Assembly: GCA_900556205.1 (NCBI GenBank)
Contig: USNX01000010.1
Span: 1-14,196, forward strand
From: an uncultured Collinsella sp.
GTDB lineage: Bacteria > Actinomycetota > Coriobacteriia > Coriobacteriales > Coriobacteriaceae
Direction: 5' to 3'
Length of the DNA stretch: 14,196 bases
Made by a program: the position numbers and the translations under genes. Each line of letters opens with the position of its first letter. The stretch's first letter is position 1. Under the pieces are notes generated by a model, which worked only from the letters and a program-made list of their open reading frames with translations, searched no databases and was not told the DNA's origin. Shown here in pieces: positions 1-6,479 of this stretch.

Positions 1-23
1 GAGGGGAGGATGAAATCATAAAA

Positions 24-68
24 TCGGTATTAAAAACGGCTAACCTGTAATCGTTCACTGGTATTAAG
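24..68 (+). promoter_or_regulatory. Promoter/operator region A with two GGTATTAA boxes
   Basis: Two GGTATTAA boxes lie at 26-33 and 60-67, 34 bp apart, in an AT-rich stretch ahead of the first deglycase gene. A possible -10 element, TGTAAT (46-51), lies between them, which would put the transcription start next to the second box. The same two-box layout recurs before EIIC and before the second deglycase gene, and that recurrence is the main support. No convincing -35 is visible. The first 23 bases of the window hold nothing I can assign; a short open stretch at 3-50 could be the tail of an upstream gene. Confidence 0.55.
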
Positions 69-72
69 AACC

Positions 73-162
73 TTTGAATTGTTGAGCTTGGGGCCAAGAT
101 GTCCACAAGGTTAAGCGGTGCGACGGGGCGGCAAGCCCGTTCATTCCGTGCGACAATTCAAA
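73..162 (+). promoter_or_regulatory. Structured 5' leader of the first deglycase gene
   Basis: A perfect 10-bp inverted repeat, TTTGAATTGT (73-82) and ACAATTCAAA (153-162), closes a 70-nt interior. That interior contains two small hairpins: CTTG/CAAG (87-90 with 95-98) and ACGGG/CCCGT (123-127 with 136-140). The 3' arm of the closing helix ends 11 nt before the AGGAG ribosome site (174-178) of the deglycase gene. The arrangement resembles a multi-helix leader RNA, but I do not recognise a known riboswitch. No T-box consensus is present. Confidence 0.4.
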
Positions 163-183
163 CTGCTCGTGAAAGGAGCGGGA

Positions 184-1245
184 ATGAAGGAGACCGAGAA
201 GATCGAGATCATGCACTTCGACCAGGAGGGCTACCTCGAGGACGGCAGGAACGTCTACGAGGCCGGCAAGAAGATGACCGCCCTGGCCGACCGCGTGCAC
301 GAGGAGGGCTACGACGCCGTCTTCCTGATGGGCGTCGGCGGCACCTGGGACGAGTTCATGCAGCTCGAGTACCTCATGAACAAGTTCGGCGACCGCGACC
401 TCGAGGTCTACCTGATCCACGCCGCCGAGTGGAACGTCATGGGCCACAAGCGCATGACCGACAGGTCCGTCGTGCTGACCGCCTCCGAGTCCGGCACCAC
501 CCCCGAGGTGCTCGAGGCCGTCGGCAAGATGAGGGAGATGGGCGTGCGCGTCTTCGCCATGACCAACCCCGAGGGCAAGATCGGGCAGGCCGTGGGCGCC
601 GAGAACTGCGTCATGATGGCCTCCGACCACGGCGCCGGCGGCTGCGAGAAGGGCTACTACCTCGCCGACTGCTTCGGCCTGCGCCTGCTCAACCGCCGCG
701 GCTGCTTCCCCAAGTTCGACCTGTTCATCGAGCAGACGAAGGACGTCTGGAAGGACATGCTCGACATCCGCAAGCGCTTCGAGCCGCGCGCCGAGGAGCT
801 CGCCAGGAAGTACGCGCTGGCCGACTACACCATGTTCATCGGCTCGGGCGCGCTGTGGGGCGAGACCATCCTGTACTCCATGTGCCTGCTCGAGGAGATG
901 CAGTGGAAGCGCATCCGCCACATCACCTCGCACGACTTCTTCCACGGCACGCTCGAGCTGCTCGAGCCCGGCGTCCCGGTGTTCCTGTTCATGGGAGAGG
1001 ACGAGTGCCGCGCCCTCGACGAGCGCGTCCGCGCCTTCCTCACCAGCGGCGTGACCGGCGACGAGGACTACGTCATCATCGACACCGCCGAGTACGCGAT
1101 CCCGGGCCTGGACGACGACTTCCGCGTCATCGTGTCCCCCTGGATCCTGTCGGTGCTCACCACCGACCGCCTCTCGCGCAACTACGAGCTGGTCACCAAG
1201 CACAACCTCAAGTACCGCCGCTACTACCACCAGTTCGACTACTAA
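184..1245 (+). CDS. FrlB-like sugar-amine 6-phosphate deglycase, SIS domain (copy 1)
   Basis: The 353-residue protein belongs to the FrlB/GfrE/GfrF/FraB deglycases, SIS-fold enzymes that split a 6-phosphorylated fructosamine into glucose 6-phosphate and an amine or amino acid. The first SIS half carries the sugar-phosphate loop SESGTT (about residues 103-108). The second half has the family signature HGTLELLEPGVPV, and the C-terminus YRRYYHQFDY matches my memory of FrlB. E238 and H254, 16 residues apart, fall where FraB has its catalytic Glu214 and His230 as I recall them. The ATG at 184 is chosen because AGGAG lies at 174-178 and identity with copy 2 begins exactly there; an in-frame ATG at 118 lacks a comparable site. 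EIIA follows after 21 bp. Only one codon before the stop (GGA) ends in A or T, far more extreme than the PTS genes. The family is clear; the substrate is inferred. Confidence 0.88.
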   Translation: MKETEKIEIMHFDQEGYLEDGRNVYEAGKKMTALADRVHEEGYDAVFLMGVGGTWDEFMQLEYLMNKFGDRDLEVYLIHAAEWNVMGHKRMTDRSVVLTASESGTTPEVLEAVGKMREMGVRVFAMTNPEGKIGQAVGAENCVMMASDHGAGGCEKGYYLADCFGLRLLNRRGCFPKFDLFIEQTKDVWKDMLDIRKRFEPRAEELARKYALADYTMFIGSGALWGETILYSMCLLEEMQWKRIRHITSHDFFHGTLELLEPGVPVFLFMGEDECRALDERVRAFLTSGVTGDEDYVIIDTAEYAIPGLDDDFRVIVSPWILSVLTTDRLSRNYELVTKHNLKYRRYYHQFDY

Positions 1246-1266
1246 TTTCATTTGGGGGAAACCGCA

Positions 1267-1686
1267 ATGAGGCAATACATCTTTGCCAGCCACGCGCATT
1301 TTGCGACCGGCATCAAAGAGAGCACCGAGCTGCTCTCGGGCGCGCGCGATAACGTCCACGACCTGTCGATGTTTGTCGACGGCCGCACCGACGTCGCCGA
1401 GGAGGCCGCCAAGCTCCTGGCGACCTTCGACCCCGCCGACGACATAATCGTGTGCACCGACCTGTTTGGCGGCAGCGTCAACAACGAGTTCACCAAGATC
1501 GTCCAGACGCGCCCCAACACCTACCTGGTTGCCAACATGAATCTGCCGCTGCTGATCCAGCTGCTCTTTTCGGACCAGGAGGCTCCCGCCGATCAGGTTA
1601 TCCGCGAGATCCTCGCGGCTGACGACACGCGCGTCAAGTTTGTCAACGACCTGCTGACCGATGCGGATGACGAGGAAGAGTTCTAG
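1267..1686 (+). CDS. PTS mannose-family EIIA component
   Basis: A 139-residue cytoplasmic EIIA domain of the mannose/sorbose PTS family, which takes phosphate from HPr and passes it to EIIB. The N-terminus YIFASHAHFATG matches the family start, with H9 at the position of the phosphorylated His10 of E. coli ManX. DLFGGSVNN at about residues 64-72 is the conserved TDLFGGS segment. ATG 1267 is preferred over an upstream in-frame TTG at 1252, because that TTG lies against the GGGGGAA ribosome site (1254-1260). The gene sits between the deglycase and EIIB. As in many such loci, EIIA is a separate protein here and not fused to EIIB. The acidic tail (DADDEEEF) is not diagnostic. Family certain; sugar specificity cannot be read from EIIA. 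Confidence 0.9.
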   Translation: MRQYIFASHAHFATGIKESTELLSGARDNVHDLSMFVDGRTDVAEEAAKLLATFDPADDIIVCTDLFGGSVNNEFTKIVQTRPNTYLVANMNLPLLIQLLFSDQEAPADQVIREILAADDTRVKFVNDLLTDADDEEEF

Positions 1687-1743
1687 TCACCGCCTGCTAT
1701 TAATGGGGCCGGGTTTCCGGCATGAGACCTTTGGGGGTCAATC

Positions 1744-2226
1744 ATGATTCAACTGCTTCGCGTCGACCATCGTCTGCTTCATGGCCAGGTGGCCGTCTCT
1801 TGGGTCCAGGGCTTGGGCTCTGACTGCATCTTCTGCGTTGGCGACAAGGTTGCCAACGATCCCGTCTGGAAGACTACGCTCAAGATGGGAAAGCCGGCCA
1901 ACGTCAAGCTCGTCATCAAGGACATGGAGCACGCCATCGAGGCCATCAACTCCGGTGTTACCGATAAGTACAAGATGATCATCTGCGTCGCCAGCATCGC
2001 CGAGGCCAAGCAGCTTGTCGACGGCTGCCCGCAGATCACCTCCATCAACCTAGGCAACACCAAGTCCAAGGACGAGCAGCGTCCCGATGCCCGTAAGATC
2101 TCCCGCCAGATCTTTGTGACTGCTGCCGAGGAAGAGGACATTCGCGAGCTCGTCGGCCGCGGTGTCGAGGTCGAGATTCGCGCTCTGGCCGACGACCCCA
2201 AGGTCGATGCCCTAAGCGCCCTCTAA
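1744..2226 (+). CDS. PTS mannose-family EIIB component
   Basis: A 160-residue EIIB of the mannose/sorbose family, the normal length. It carries phosphate from EIIA to the sugar bound by EIIC/EIID. The signature LLRVDHRLLHGQV is at the N-terminus; H13 in HGQ corresponds to the phosphorylated histidine of the family (His175 of ManX). Family members usually read DDR where this protein has DHR, a minor change next to the active site. The ribosome site is GGGGG in TTTGGGGGTCAATCATG, very like that of EIIA. The 57-bp gap after EIIA contains a small hairpin (GCCGG/CCGGC, 1708-1721). A GC-rich hairpin and a fresh promoter region follow, so EIIB probably ends the first transcription unit. Confidence 0.93.
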   Translation: MIQLLRVDHRLLHGQVAVSWVQGLGSDCIFCVGDKVANDPVWKTTLKMGKPANVKLVIKDMEHAIEAINSGVTDKYKMIICVASIAEAKQLVDGCPQITSINLGNTKSKDEQRPDARKISRQIFVTAAEEEDIRELVGRGVEVEIRALADDPKVDALSAL

Positions 2227-2237
2227 TTGGGAACTAC

Positions 2238-2266
2238 GGGCGGCGCGCACGGCGCCGCCCCTATTC
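2238..2266 (+). terminator. GC-rich hairpin after EIIB, possible weak terminator
   Basis: A perfect 9-bp stem, GGGCGGCGC (2238-2246) with GCGCCGCCC (2252-2260), has a 5-nt loop and starts 11 nt after the EIIB stop codon. It is followed by CTATTC and not a real T-run, so it may end transcription inefficiently or act as an mRNA 3'-end stabiliser. Promoter region B starts about 80 bp downstream. Confidence 0.5.
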
Positions 2267-2340
2267 GTGGGCGTACCGGATAAACGCTTTACCCGTTACC
2301 CCCATCTACCGTTCACCGGGAGTACACGCCCGTTGAGCGA

Positions 2341-2385
2341 TTGGTATTAAATAGTTTTCGCATGACTATATAATTGGTATCAAAT
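2341..2385 (+). promoter_or_regulatory. Promoter/operator region B ahead of EIIC
   Basis: TTGGTATTAA (2341-2350) and TTGGTATCAA (2374-2383) are 33 bp apart in an AT-rich island. A perfect -10 hexamer TATAAT (2369-2374) abuts the second box, which would therefore cover the transcription start. No good -35 exists at 16-18 bp; the first box occupies that place. TTGGTATCAA is a near-palindrome (8 of 10 bases equal to its reverse complement), as expected for a dimeric regulator. Box 1 with its flank (TTGGTATTAAATA) is identical to that of region C. Confidence 0.65.
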
Positions 2386-2428
2386 CATTTGCACCGGTTT
2401 AGGTGTTAACAGCACACCGGTACAAGCT

Positions 2429-2497
2429 GGATCTGTCTGGGCGATTGTCGGCATGGAAAAGGGCGCGCTGACAAGTCGGGAATCGCCGCGCGGATCC
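2429..2497 (+). promoter_or_regulatory. Structured leader before EIIC
   Basis: Nested complementary segments lie in the long leader between promoter B and EIIC: GGATC (2429-2433) with GATCC (2493-2497), and inside it GGCGATT (2440-2446) with AATCGCC (2481-2487). Upstream, GGTGT (2402-2406) can pair with ACACC (2414-2418). The fold ends just before the ribosome site GGGAGG (2511-2516). It may be a regulatory leader or ordinary GC-rich structure. No recognised riboswitch motif is present. Confidence 0.3.
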
Positions 2498-2520
2498 AAG
2501 AGGGATCAAAGGGAGGAACA

Positions 2521-3294
2521 ATGCTTGTTCAAGCGATCCTCATCGGACTTATCGCTGCCTTCGGTAAGCTCGATTATCAGCTCGGTACGCTCTATGCGTT
2601 CCGCCCGATCGTTCTGTGCCCGCTCGTCGGCATAGTCCTCGGGGACCTGCAGTCCGGCCTCGCCATCGGTGCGAGCCTCGAGCTGCTCTTCATGGGTTCA
2701 ATCTCCATCGGCGCTTACGTGCCGCCCGATGAGTGTATTGGCGGTGTGCTCGCCTGCGCCTTCGCTATTCAGCTGGGTCAGAGCACCGAGGCCGCTATCG
2801 CGCTCGCGATGCCCATCGCCACTCTGTGCCTGGCCATTAAGAACGTCGTCAACGCCGGTATGCCCCTTCTGGTCGACCGTGCCGACGTCTTTGCCAGCAA
2901 GGGTAACCTCAAGGGTATCTACGCTATGCACTGGATTATCGGTCTCGTGATTGTCGTCCTGGCCTTTATCCTGTGCTCGGTCTCCTTCTATCTGGGTGCC
3001 GACGCCGTTCAGGGCCTGCTCGACTTCATCCCGACGTTCGTCCTCGATGGCTTTGGCGTCGCAGCCAACATCCTGCCTGCCATGGGCTTCGCCATGCTCG
3101 GCCGTCTGGTGCTTACCAAGCAGCTCGTGCCGTTCTACTTCCTGGGCTTCCTGCTGTGCTCCTATGCCAACGTGCCCGTCCTCGGCGTCGCCCTGATCGC
3201 AATCATCATCGGCATCGACAAGTACGACCTGCTGGGCCTTGGTGGCGCCCAGTCCCAGCTTTCTGTGGAAGGGGATGAGGACGATGACTTCTAA
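2521..3294 (+). CDS. PTS mannose-family EIIC component (membrane)
   Basis: A 257-residue hydrophobic protein of the mannose/sorbose EIIC family, which forms the sugar-translocating membrane unit with EIID. Recognisable family segments are RPIVLCPLVGIVLGDLQSGL (about residues 28-47) followed by GASLELLFMGSISIGAYVPP, then several further hydrophobic helices and a short acidic cytoplasmic tail (EGDEDDDF). The start is ATG 2521, five bases after GGAGG. The last 11 bp overlap the EIID start, so translation is probably coupled. Codon use is mixed: 11 of the first 30 codons end in A or T, in sharp contrast to the flanking deglycase genes. Family assignment is secure; the sugar is not determinable from this subunit. 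Confidence 0.93.
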   Translation: MLVQAILIGLIAAFGKLDYQLGTLYAFRPIVLCPLVGIVLGDLQSGLAIGASLELLFMGSISIGAYVPPDECIGGVLACAFAIQLGQSTEAAIALAMPIATLCLAIKNVVNAGMPLLVDRADVFASKGNLKGIYAMHWIIGLVIVVLAFILCSVSFYLGADAVQGLLDFIPTFVLDGFGVAANILPAMGFAMLGRLVLTKQLVPFYFLGFLLCSYANVPVLGVALIAIIIGIDKYDLLGLGGAQSQLSVEGDEDDDF

Positions 3295-4108
3295 TTCCGA
3301 GAACCAGATTACTCGCTCCGACCTCATTAAGAGCGCCGTGAACACCGGCGCCCTGGGCATGGAATTCTCCTGGACCTACTACAAGCAGATGAACATTGCC
3401 TTCTGCCTGATGGTCGCCAACATGCTCAAGAAGATCTATGCCGGCCGTCCCGATGATTACGCCGAGGCCTTGCACCGTCACAGCGCATTCTTCAACATCA
3501 CCCCGCAGCTCGCTCCCTTCGTGGGCGGCATCGCGATGGCCATGGAAGAAAAGGTCGCTCGTGGCGAGGTTGAGCCCGAGAGCGTCAACGACATCAAGGC
3601 CGCCCTCATGGGTCCGCTTTCCGGCCTGGGTGACTCCTTCTTCCTGTCCACCCTGCGCGTCGTCGCCGCTGCCGTGGGCATCAGCCTGTGCCAGGCCGGC
3701 AACGTCTTTGGCCCCATCGCCTTCCTGCTCGTCTACAACATCCCGGCGTTCCTGATTCGTATCTTTGGCGCTATCAAGGGTTATGAGCTAGGCATTGGCT
3801 TCCTCGACGAGGCTCAGAAGACCGGCCTGATGCAAAAGATCATGGCCTGCGTCGGCATTGTCGGCGTTATGGTCGTCGGCGCCATGAGCAAGGACATGTT
3901 CTGGGCTTCGTTGCCCATCGCCATTGGTCAGGGCGACTCCGCCCAAACTCTCCAGGACATCCTGGACGGCATCATGCCCGGTATGCTCGGTATGGCCGCC
4001 TTCTGGCTCTACTACTGGCTGCTCTCCAAGAAGATCAACCCGATGGTCCTGATCCTCTGCACCATGGTCGTGGGCATCATCGGCGCTTACTTTGGCGTGC
4101 TTGCCTAA
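3284..4108 (+). CDS. PTS mannose-family EIID component (membrane)
   Basis: A 274-residue EIID protein, the subunit unique to the mannose-type PTS. Signatures are HSAFFNITPQLAPFVGGIAMAMEE in the first third (His-x-x-Phe-Phe-Asn-x-x-Pro), then ALMGPLSGLGDSFF, a hallmark of the family. The C-terminal part is strongly hydrophobic (FWLYYWLL; MVLILCTMVVGIIGAYFG). ATG 3284 is preferred over ATG 3275: GGAAGGGG (3267-3274) lies 9 nt before 3284 but directly abuts 3275. The start overlaps the EIIC end by 11 bp. A strong terminator stands about 50 bp after the stop codon, so EIIC-EIID may be transcribed as a pair with limited read-through into the epimerase gene. Confidence 0.93.
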   Translation: MTSNSENQITRSDLIKSAVNTGALGMEFSWTYYKQMNIAFCLMVANMLKKIYAGRPDDYAEALHRHSAFFNITPQLAPFVGGIAMAMEEKVARGEVEPESVNDIKAALMGPLSGLGDSFFLSTLRVVAAAVGISLCQAGNVFGPIAFLLVYNIPAFLIRIFGAIKGYELGIGFLDEAQKTGLMQKIMACVGIVGVMVVGAMSKDMFWASLPIAIGQGDSAQTLQDILDGIMPGMLGMAAFWLYYWLLSKKINPMVLILCTMVVGIIGAYFGVLA

Positions 4109-4157
4109 TATGTTCGAATCGCGCTTCCATCGCGTCTAACGGTTGCGTCGATCTTTG

Positions 4158-4194
4158 GGGGGCTTGTCGCATCTGCGGCGGCCCCCTGTTTTTT
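4158..4194 (+). terminator. Rho-independent terminator between EIID and the epimerase gene
   Basis: GGGGGC (4158-4163) pairs with GCCCCC (4181-4186). Above a small internal loop, GTCGC (4166-4170) pairs with GCGGC (4175-4179), capped by ATCT. The stem is followed by TGTTTTTT (4187-4194). It ends only 26 bp before the ATG of the epimerase gene, and I see no promoter in that space. Confidence 0.8.
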
Positions 4195-4220
4195 AAAACT
4201 CCGTACGAAAGGGGAGGGCT

Positions 4221-5066
4221 ATGGTCGTACCCGAGCTTTCGCTCATGAACATCAACCATCGTTACTACAGCATCGAGACGTTTTTTAAGGCTGCAGGTGA
4301 GGCCGGCTATCGCAATATCGAGCTGTGGACCGGCTCGATGCACCTGTATGTGGATTGCCATGAGCACGATTCGGTGGATAAGATTCGTGATCTTGCCGCC
4401 CAATACGGTATCAAGATCGTGTGCGTGTGCCCCGAGCAGAACAACCCCAAGCCGTGGAACGTCGCGGTGCGCGGTGAGGCGGGCCAAAAACGCATCCTCT
4501 CGTACTTTAAGAATGTGATCGACGTTGCCGTTGAGTTGGGCGTGCCGCAGATTCTGGTGACGAGTGGTTGGGCCTATCTGGACGAGCCGGCTGAGGACGC
4601 CTGGGCCCGCAGCGTTGCCATGCTGCGCTCGGTGTGCGACTACGCCGATACGCGCGGTATTCGCGTCGCGCTCGAGGCCCTGCAGCCGTCGGAGTCCGTG
4701 TTGGTCAACACCGCACAGGATGTCGCGCGCATCCTCGAGGCGGTCGATCGTCCCAACCTGAAGGCCTGTATCGACTTTGGCGCCATGGAAGTTGCCGGCG
4801 ACACGATCGACGGCTACTTTGAGGTTTTGGGCGACAAGATCGTTCACACCCACTTTGTAGATGTGGGCGGTGGCACGACGCATCTTGCCTGGGGCGACGG
4901 CGAGCGTGATATGCGTGCCGACCTCGAGGCACTCATGCGCCACGGCTATACGGGCTATGTCTCGGCCGAGACGTGTGATGGCCGCTACTATCAGGATCCG
5001 TCCAAGGCGACGACTCAGGTTATCGAGATGTATCGCCGTGTGACAGCGGAGATGGAAGCCGAATAA
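4221..5066 (+). CDS. FrlC-like sugar 3-epimerase / TIM-barrel isomerase
   Basis: A 281-residue protein of the xylose-isomerase-like TIM-barrel family (AP-endonuclease-2 type), which contains FrlC (fructoselysine 3-epimerase) and D-psicose/tagatose 3-epimerases. The four metal ligands are readable: E152 (ALEAL), D185 (CIDFG), H211 (HTHFVD) and E250 (SAETC). The first three carry the same residue numbers I recall for Agrobacterium D-psicose 3-epimerase. Segments such as NIELWTGSMH and VCPEQN resemble FrlC. The start ATG 4221 follows AAAGGGGAGGG; an in-frame ATG at 4245 lacks a ribosome site. Next to a FrlB-type deglycase, a FrlC-like role is the best guess: interconverting the C3 epimers of a fructosamine. 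Other sugar or sugar-phosphate epimerisations remain possible. Confidence 0.8.
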   Translation: MVVPELSLMNINHRYYSIETFFKAAGEAGYRNIELWTGSMHLYVDCHEHDSVDKIRDLAAQYGIKIVCVCPEQNNPKPWNVAVRGEAGQKRILSYFKNVIDVAVELGVPQILVTSGWAYLDEPAEDAWARSVAMLRSVCDYADTRGIRVALEALQPSESVLVNTAQDVARILEAVDRPNLKACIDFGAMEVAGDTIDGYFEVLGDKIVHTHFVDVGGGTTHLAWGDGERDMRADLEALMRHGYTGYVSAETCDGRYYQDPSKATTQVIEMYRRVTAEMEAE

Positions 5067-5078
5067 CTAAACTGCGCG

Positions 5079-5120
5079 GTTGCGCCGGAAACGCTTGGGC
5101 GGGTCTGGCGCAACGCTTTT
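5079..5120 (+). terminator. Possible terminator after the epimerase gene
   Basis: An 8-bp perfect inverted repeat, GTTGCGCC (5079-5086) and GGCGCAAC (5107-5114), with a 20-nt loop is followed by GCTTTT. The loop is long and the T-run short, so it is weaker than the terminators at 4158 and 6447. Confidence 0.5.
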
Positions 5121-5240
5121 ATAGCTGGCGAGTTGTGGGGAACCCGTTGGCAGTAGCGCTCGAAATAGACAACTATTGGCGTTGTAATACCACTCGGGCG
5201 AGGAAACCGACCGTTCGCCGCAAATCTCCGTGAGTTTGGA

Positions 5241-5287
5241 TTGGTATTAAATAACAAGCAATCGTATGGCTATAATTGGTATCAGCA
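5241..5287 (+). promoter_or_regulatory. Promoter/operator region C ahead of the second deglycase gene
   Basis: TTGGTATTAAATA (5241-5253) is identical to the first box of region B. A second box TTGGTATCA (5276-5284) follows 35 bp later, and a perfect -10 TATAAT (5271-5276) abuts it. CTATAATTGGTATCA is close to the corresponding part of region B. A further reversed box (GTAATACC, 5184-5191) lies about 50 bp upstream. The leader from here to the ATG is only about 50 nt, without the long folds of leaders A and B. Confidence 0.65.
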
Positions 5288-5333
5288 AGAAGCGCGATGT
5301 ATAGAATTGCGCACATGTGATGGGAGGACACAC

Positions 5334-6395
5334 ATGAAGGAGACCGAGAAGATCGAGATCATGCACTTCGACCAGGAGGGCTACCTCGAGGACGGCAGGA
5401 ACGTCTACGAGGCCGGCAAGAAGATGACCGCCCTGGCCGACCGCGTGCACGAGGAGGGCTACGACGCCGTCTTCCTGATGGGCGTCGGCGGCACCTGGGA
5501 CGAGTTCATGCAGCTCGAGTACCTCATGAACAAGTTCGGCGACCGCGACCTCGAGGTCTACCTGATCCACGCCGCCGAGTGGAACGTCATGGGCCACAAG
5601 CGCATGACCGACAGGTCCGTCGTGCTGACCGCCTCCGAGTCCGGCACCACCCCCGAGGTGCTCGAGGCCGTCGGCAAGATGAGGGAGATGGGCGTGCGCG
5701 TCTTCGCCATGACCAACCCCGAGGGCAAGATCGGGCAGGCCGTGGGCGCCGAGAACTGCGTCATGATGGCCTCCGACCACGGCGCCGGCGGCTGCGAGAA
5801 GGGCTACTACCTCGCCGACTGCTTCGGCCTGCGCCTGCTCAACCGCCGCGGCTGCTTCCCCAAGTTCGACCTGTTCATCGAGCAGACGAAGGACGTCTGG
5901 AAGGACATGCTCGACATCCGCAAGCGCTTCGAGCCGCGCGCCGAGGAGCTCGCCAGGAAGTACGCGCTGGCCGACTACACCATGTTCATCGGCTCGGGCG
6001 CGCTGTGGGGCGAGACCATCCTGTACTCCATGTGCCTGCTCGAGGAGATGCAGTGGAAGCGCATCCGCCACATCACCTCGCACGACTTCTTCCACGGCAC
6101 GCTCGAGCTGCTCGAGCCCGGCGTCCCGGTGTTCCTGTTCATGGGAGAGGACGAGTGCCGCGCCCTCGACGAGCGCGTCCGCGCCTTCCTCACCAGCGGC
6201 GTGACCGGCGACGAGGACTACGTCATCATCGACACCGCCGAGTACGCGATCCCGGGCCTGGACGACGACTTCCGCGTCATCGTGTCCCCCTGGATCCTGT
6301 CGGTGCTCACCACCGACCGCCTCTCGCGCAACTACGAGCTGGTCACCAAGCACAACCTCAAGTACCGCCGCTACTACCACCAGTTCGACTACTAA
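5334..6395 (+). CDS. FrlB-like sugar-amine 6-phosphate deglycase, SIS domain (copy 2)
   Basis: The reading frame is identical to that at 184-1245 over all 1062 bases as far as I can compare them, so the 353-residue product is the same, including E238, H254 and the SESGTT loop. The flanks differ completely. This copy is preceded by GGGAGG (5322-5327) and its own operator pair, and followed by a strong terminator at 6447. It therefore looks like a single-gene transcription unit under the same control as the rest of the locus. The ATG at 5334 is preferred over an in-frame start at 5241, which lies inside the promoter. Related loci such as Salmonella gfr carry two different deglycases (GfrE and GfrF), whereas here the two are the same sequence. 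Confidence 0.88.
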   Translation: MKETEKIEIMHFDQEGYLEDGRNVYEAGKKMTALADRVHEEGYDAVFLMGVGGTWDEFMQLEYLMNKFGDRDLEVYLIHAAEWNVMGHKRMTDRSVVLTASESGTTPEVLEAVGKMREMGVRVFAMTNPEGKIGQAVGAENCVMMASDHGAGGCEKGYYLADCFGLRLLNRRGCFPKFDLFIEQTKDVWKDMLDIRKRFEPRAEELARKYALADYTMFIGSGALWGETILYSMCLLEEMQWKRIRHITSHDFFHGTLELLEPGVPVFLFMGEDECRALDERVRAFLTSGVTGDEDYVIIDTAEYAIPGLDDDFRVIVSPWILSVLTTDRLSRNYELVTKHNLKYRRYYHQFDY

Positions 6396-6446
6396 GAGCT
6401 GGCCGCAGGGCCGATATCTTGGCTGGTTGATATCTCGACCCTACAC

Positions 6447-6479
6447 AAGGGCGTCCGCATTCGCGCGGGCGCCCTTTTT
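6447..6479 (+). terminator. Rho-independent terminator after the second deglycase gene
   Basis: GGGCGTCCGC (6449-6458) pairs with GCGGGCGCCC (6465-6474), ten pairs with one T-G wobble and a 6-nt loop. It is preceded by AA and followed by TTTTT (6475-6479). It marks the right edge of the sugar-amine locus. Confidence 0.88.

Noticed and set aside
3..50. Possible C-terminal tail of an upstream gene (reads GEDEIIKSVLKTANL then stop)
   Set aside because: Only 15 residues are visible and they run into the first operator box. It cannot be supported from this window.
64..1359. 431-codon open frame on the minus strand over the first deglycase gene (and a similar one at 5247-6380)
   Set aside because: It is a by-product of near-total G/C third positions in the plus-strand gene. 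The plus frame has clear FrlB-family motifs; the minus translation is a low-complexity V/L/E/H/G string.
3239..3283. Longer EIID starting at an upstream GTG
   Set aside because: It would overlap EIIC by more than 50 bp with no ribosome site, whereas ATG 3284 has GGAAGGGG at good spacing.
1..5333. Sigma-54 promoters (-24 GG / -12 GC), expected because gfr and lev-type PTS operons often use them
   Set aside because: I found no TGGCAC-N5-TTGCA match ahead of any of the three transcription units. TATAAT hexamers in regions B and C fit a housekeeping sigma factor.
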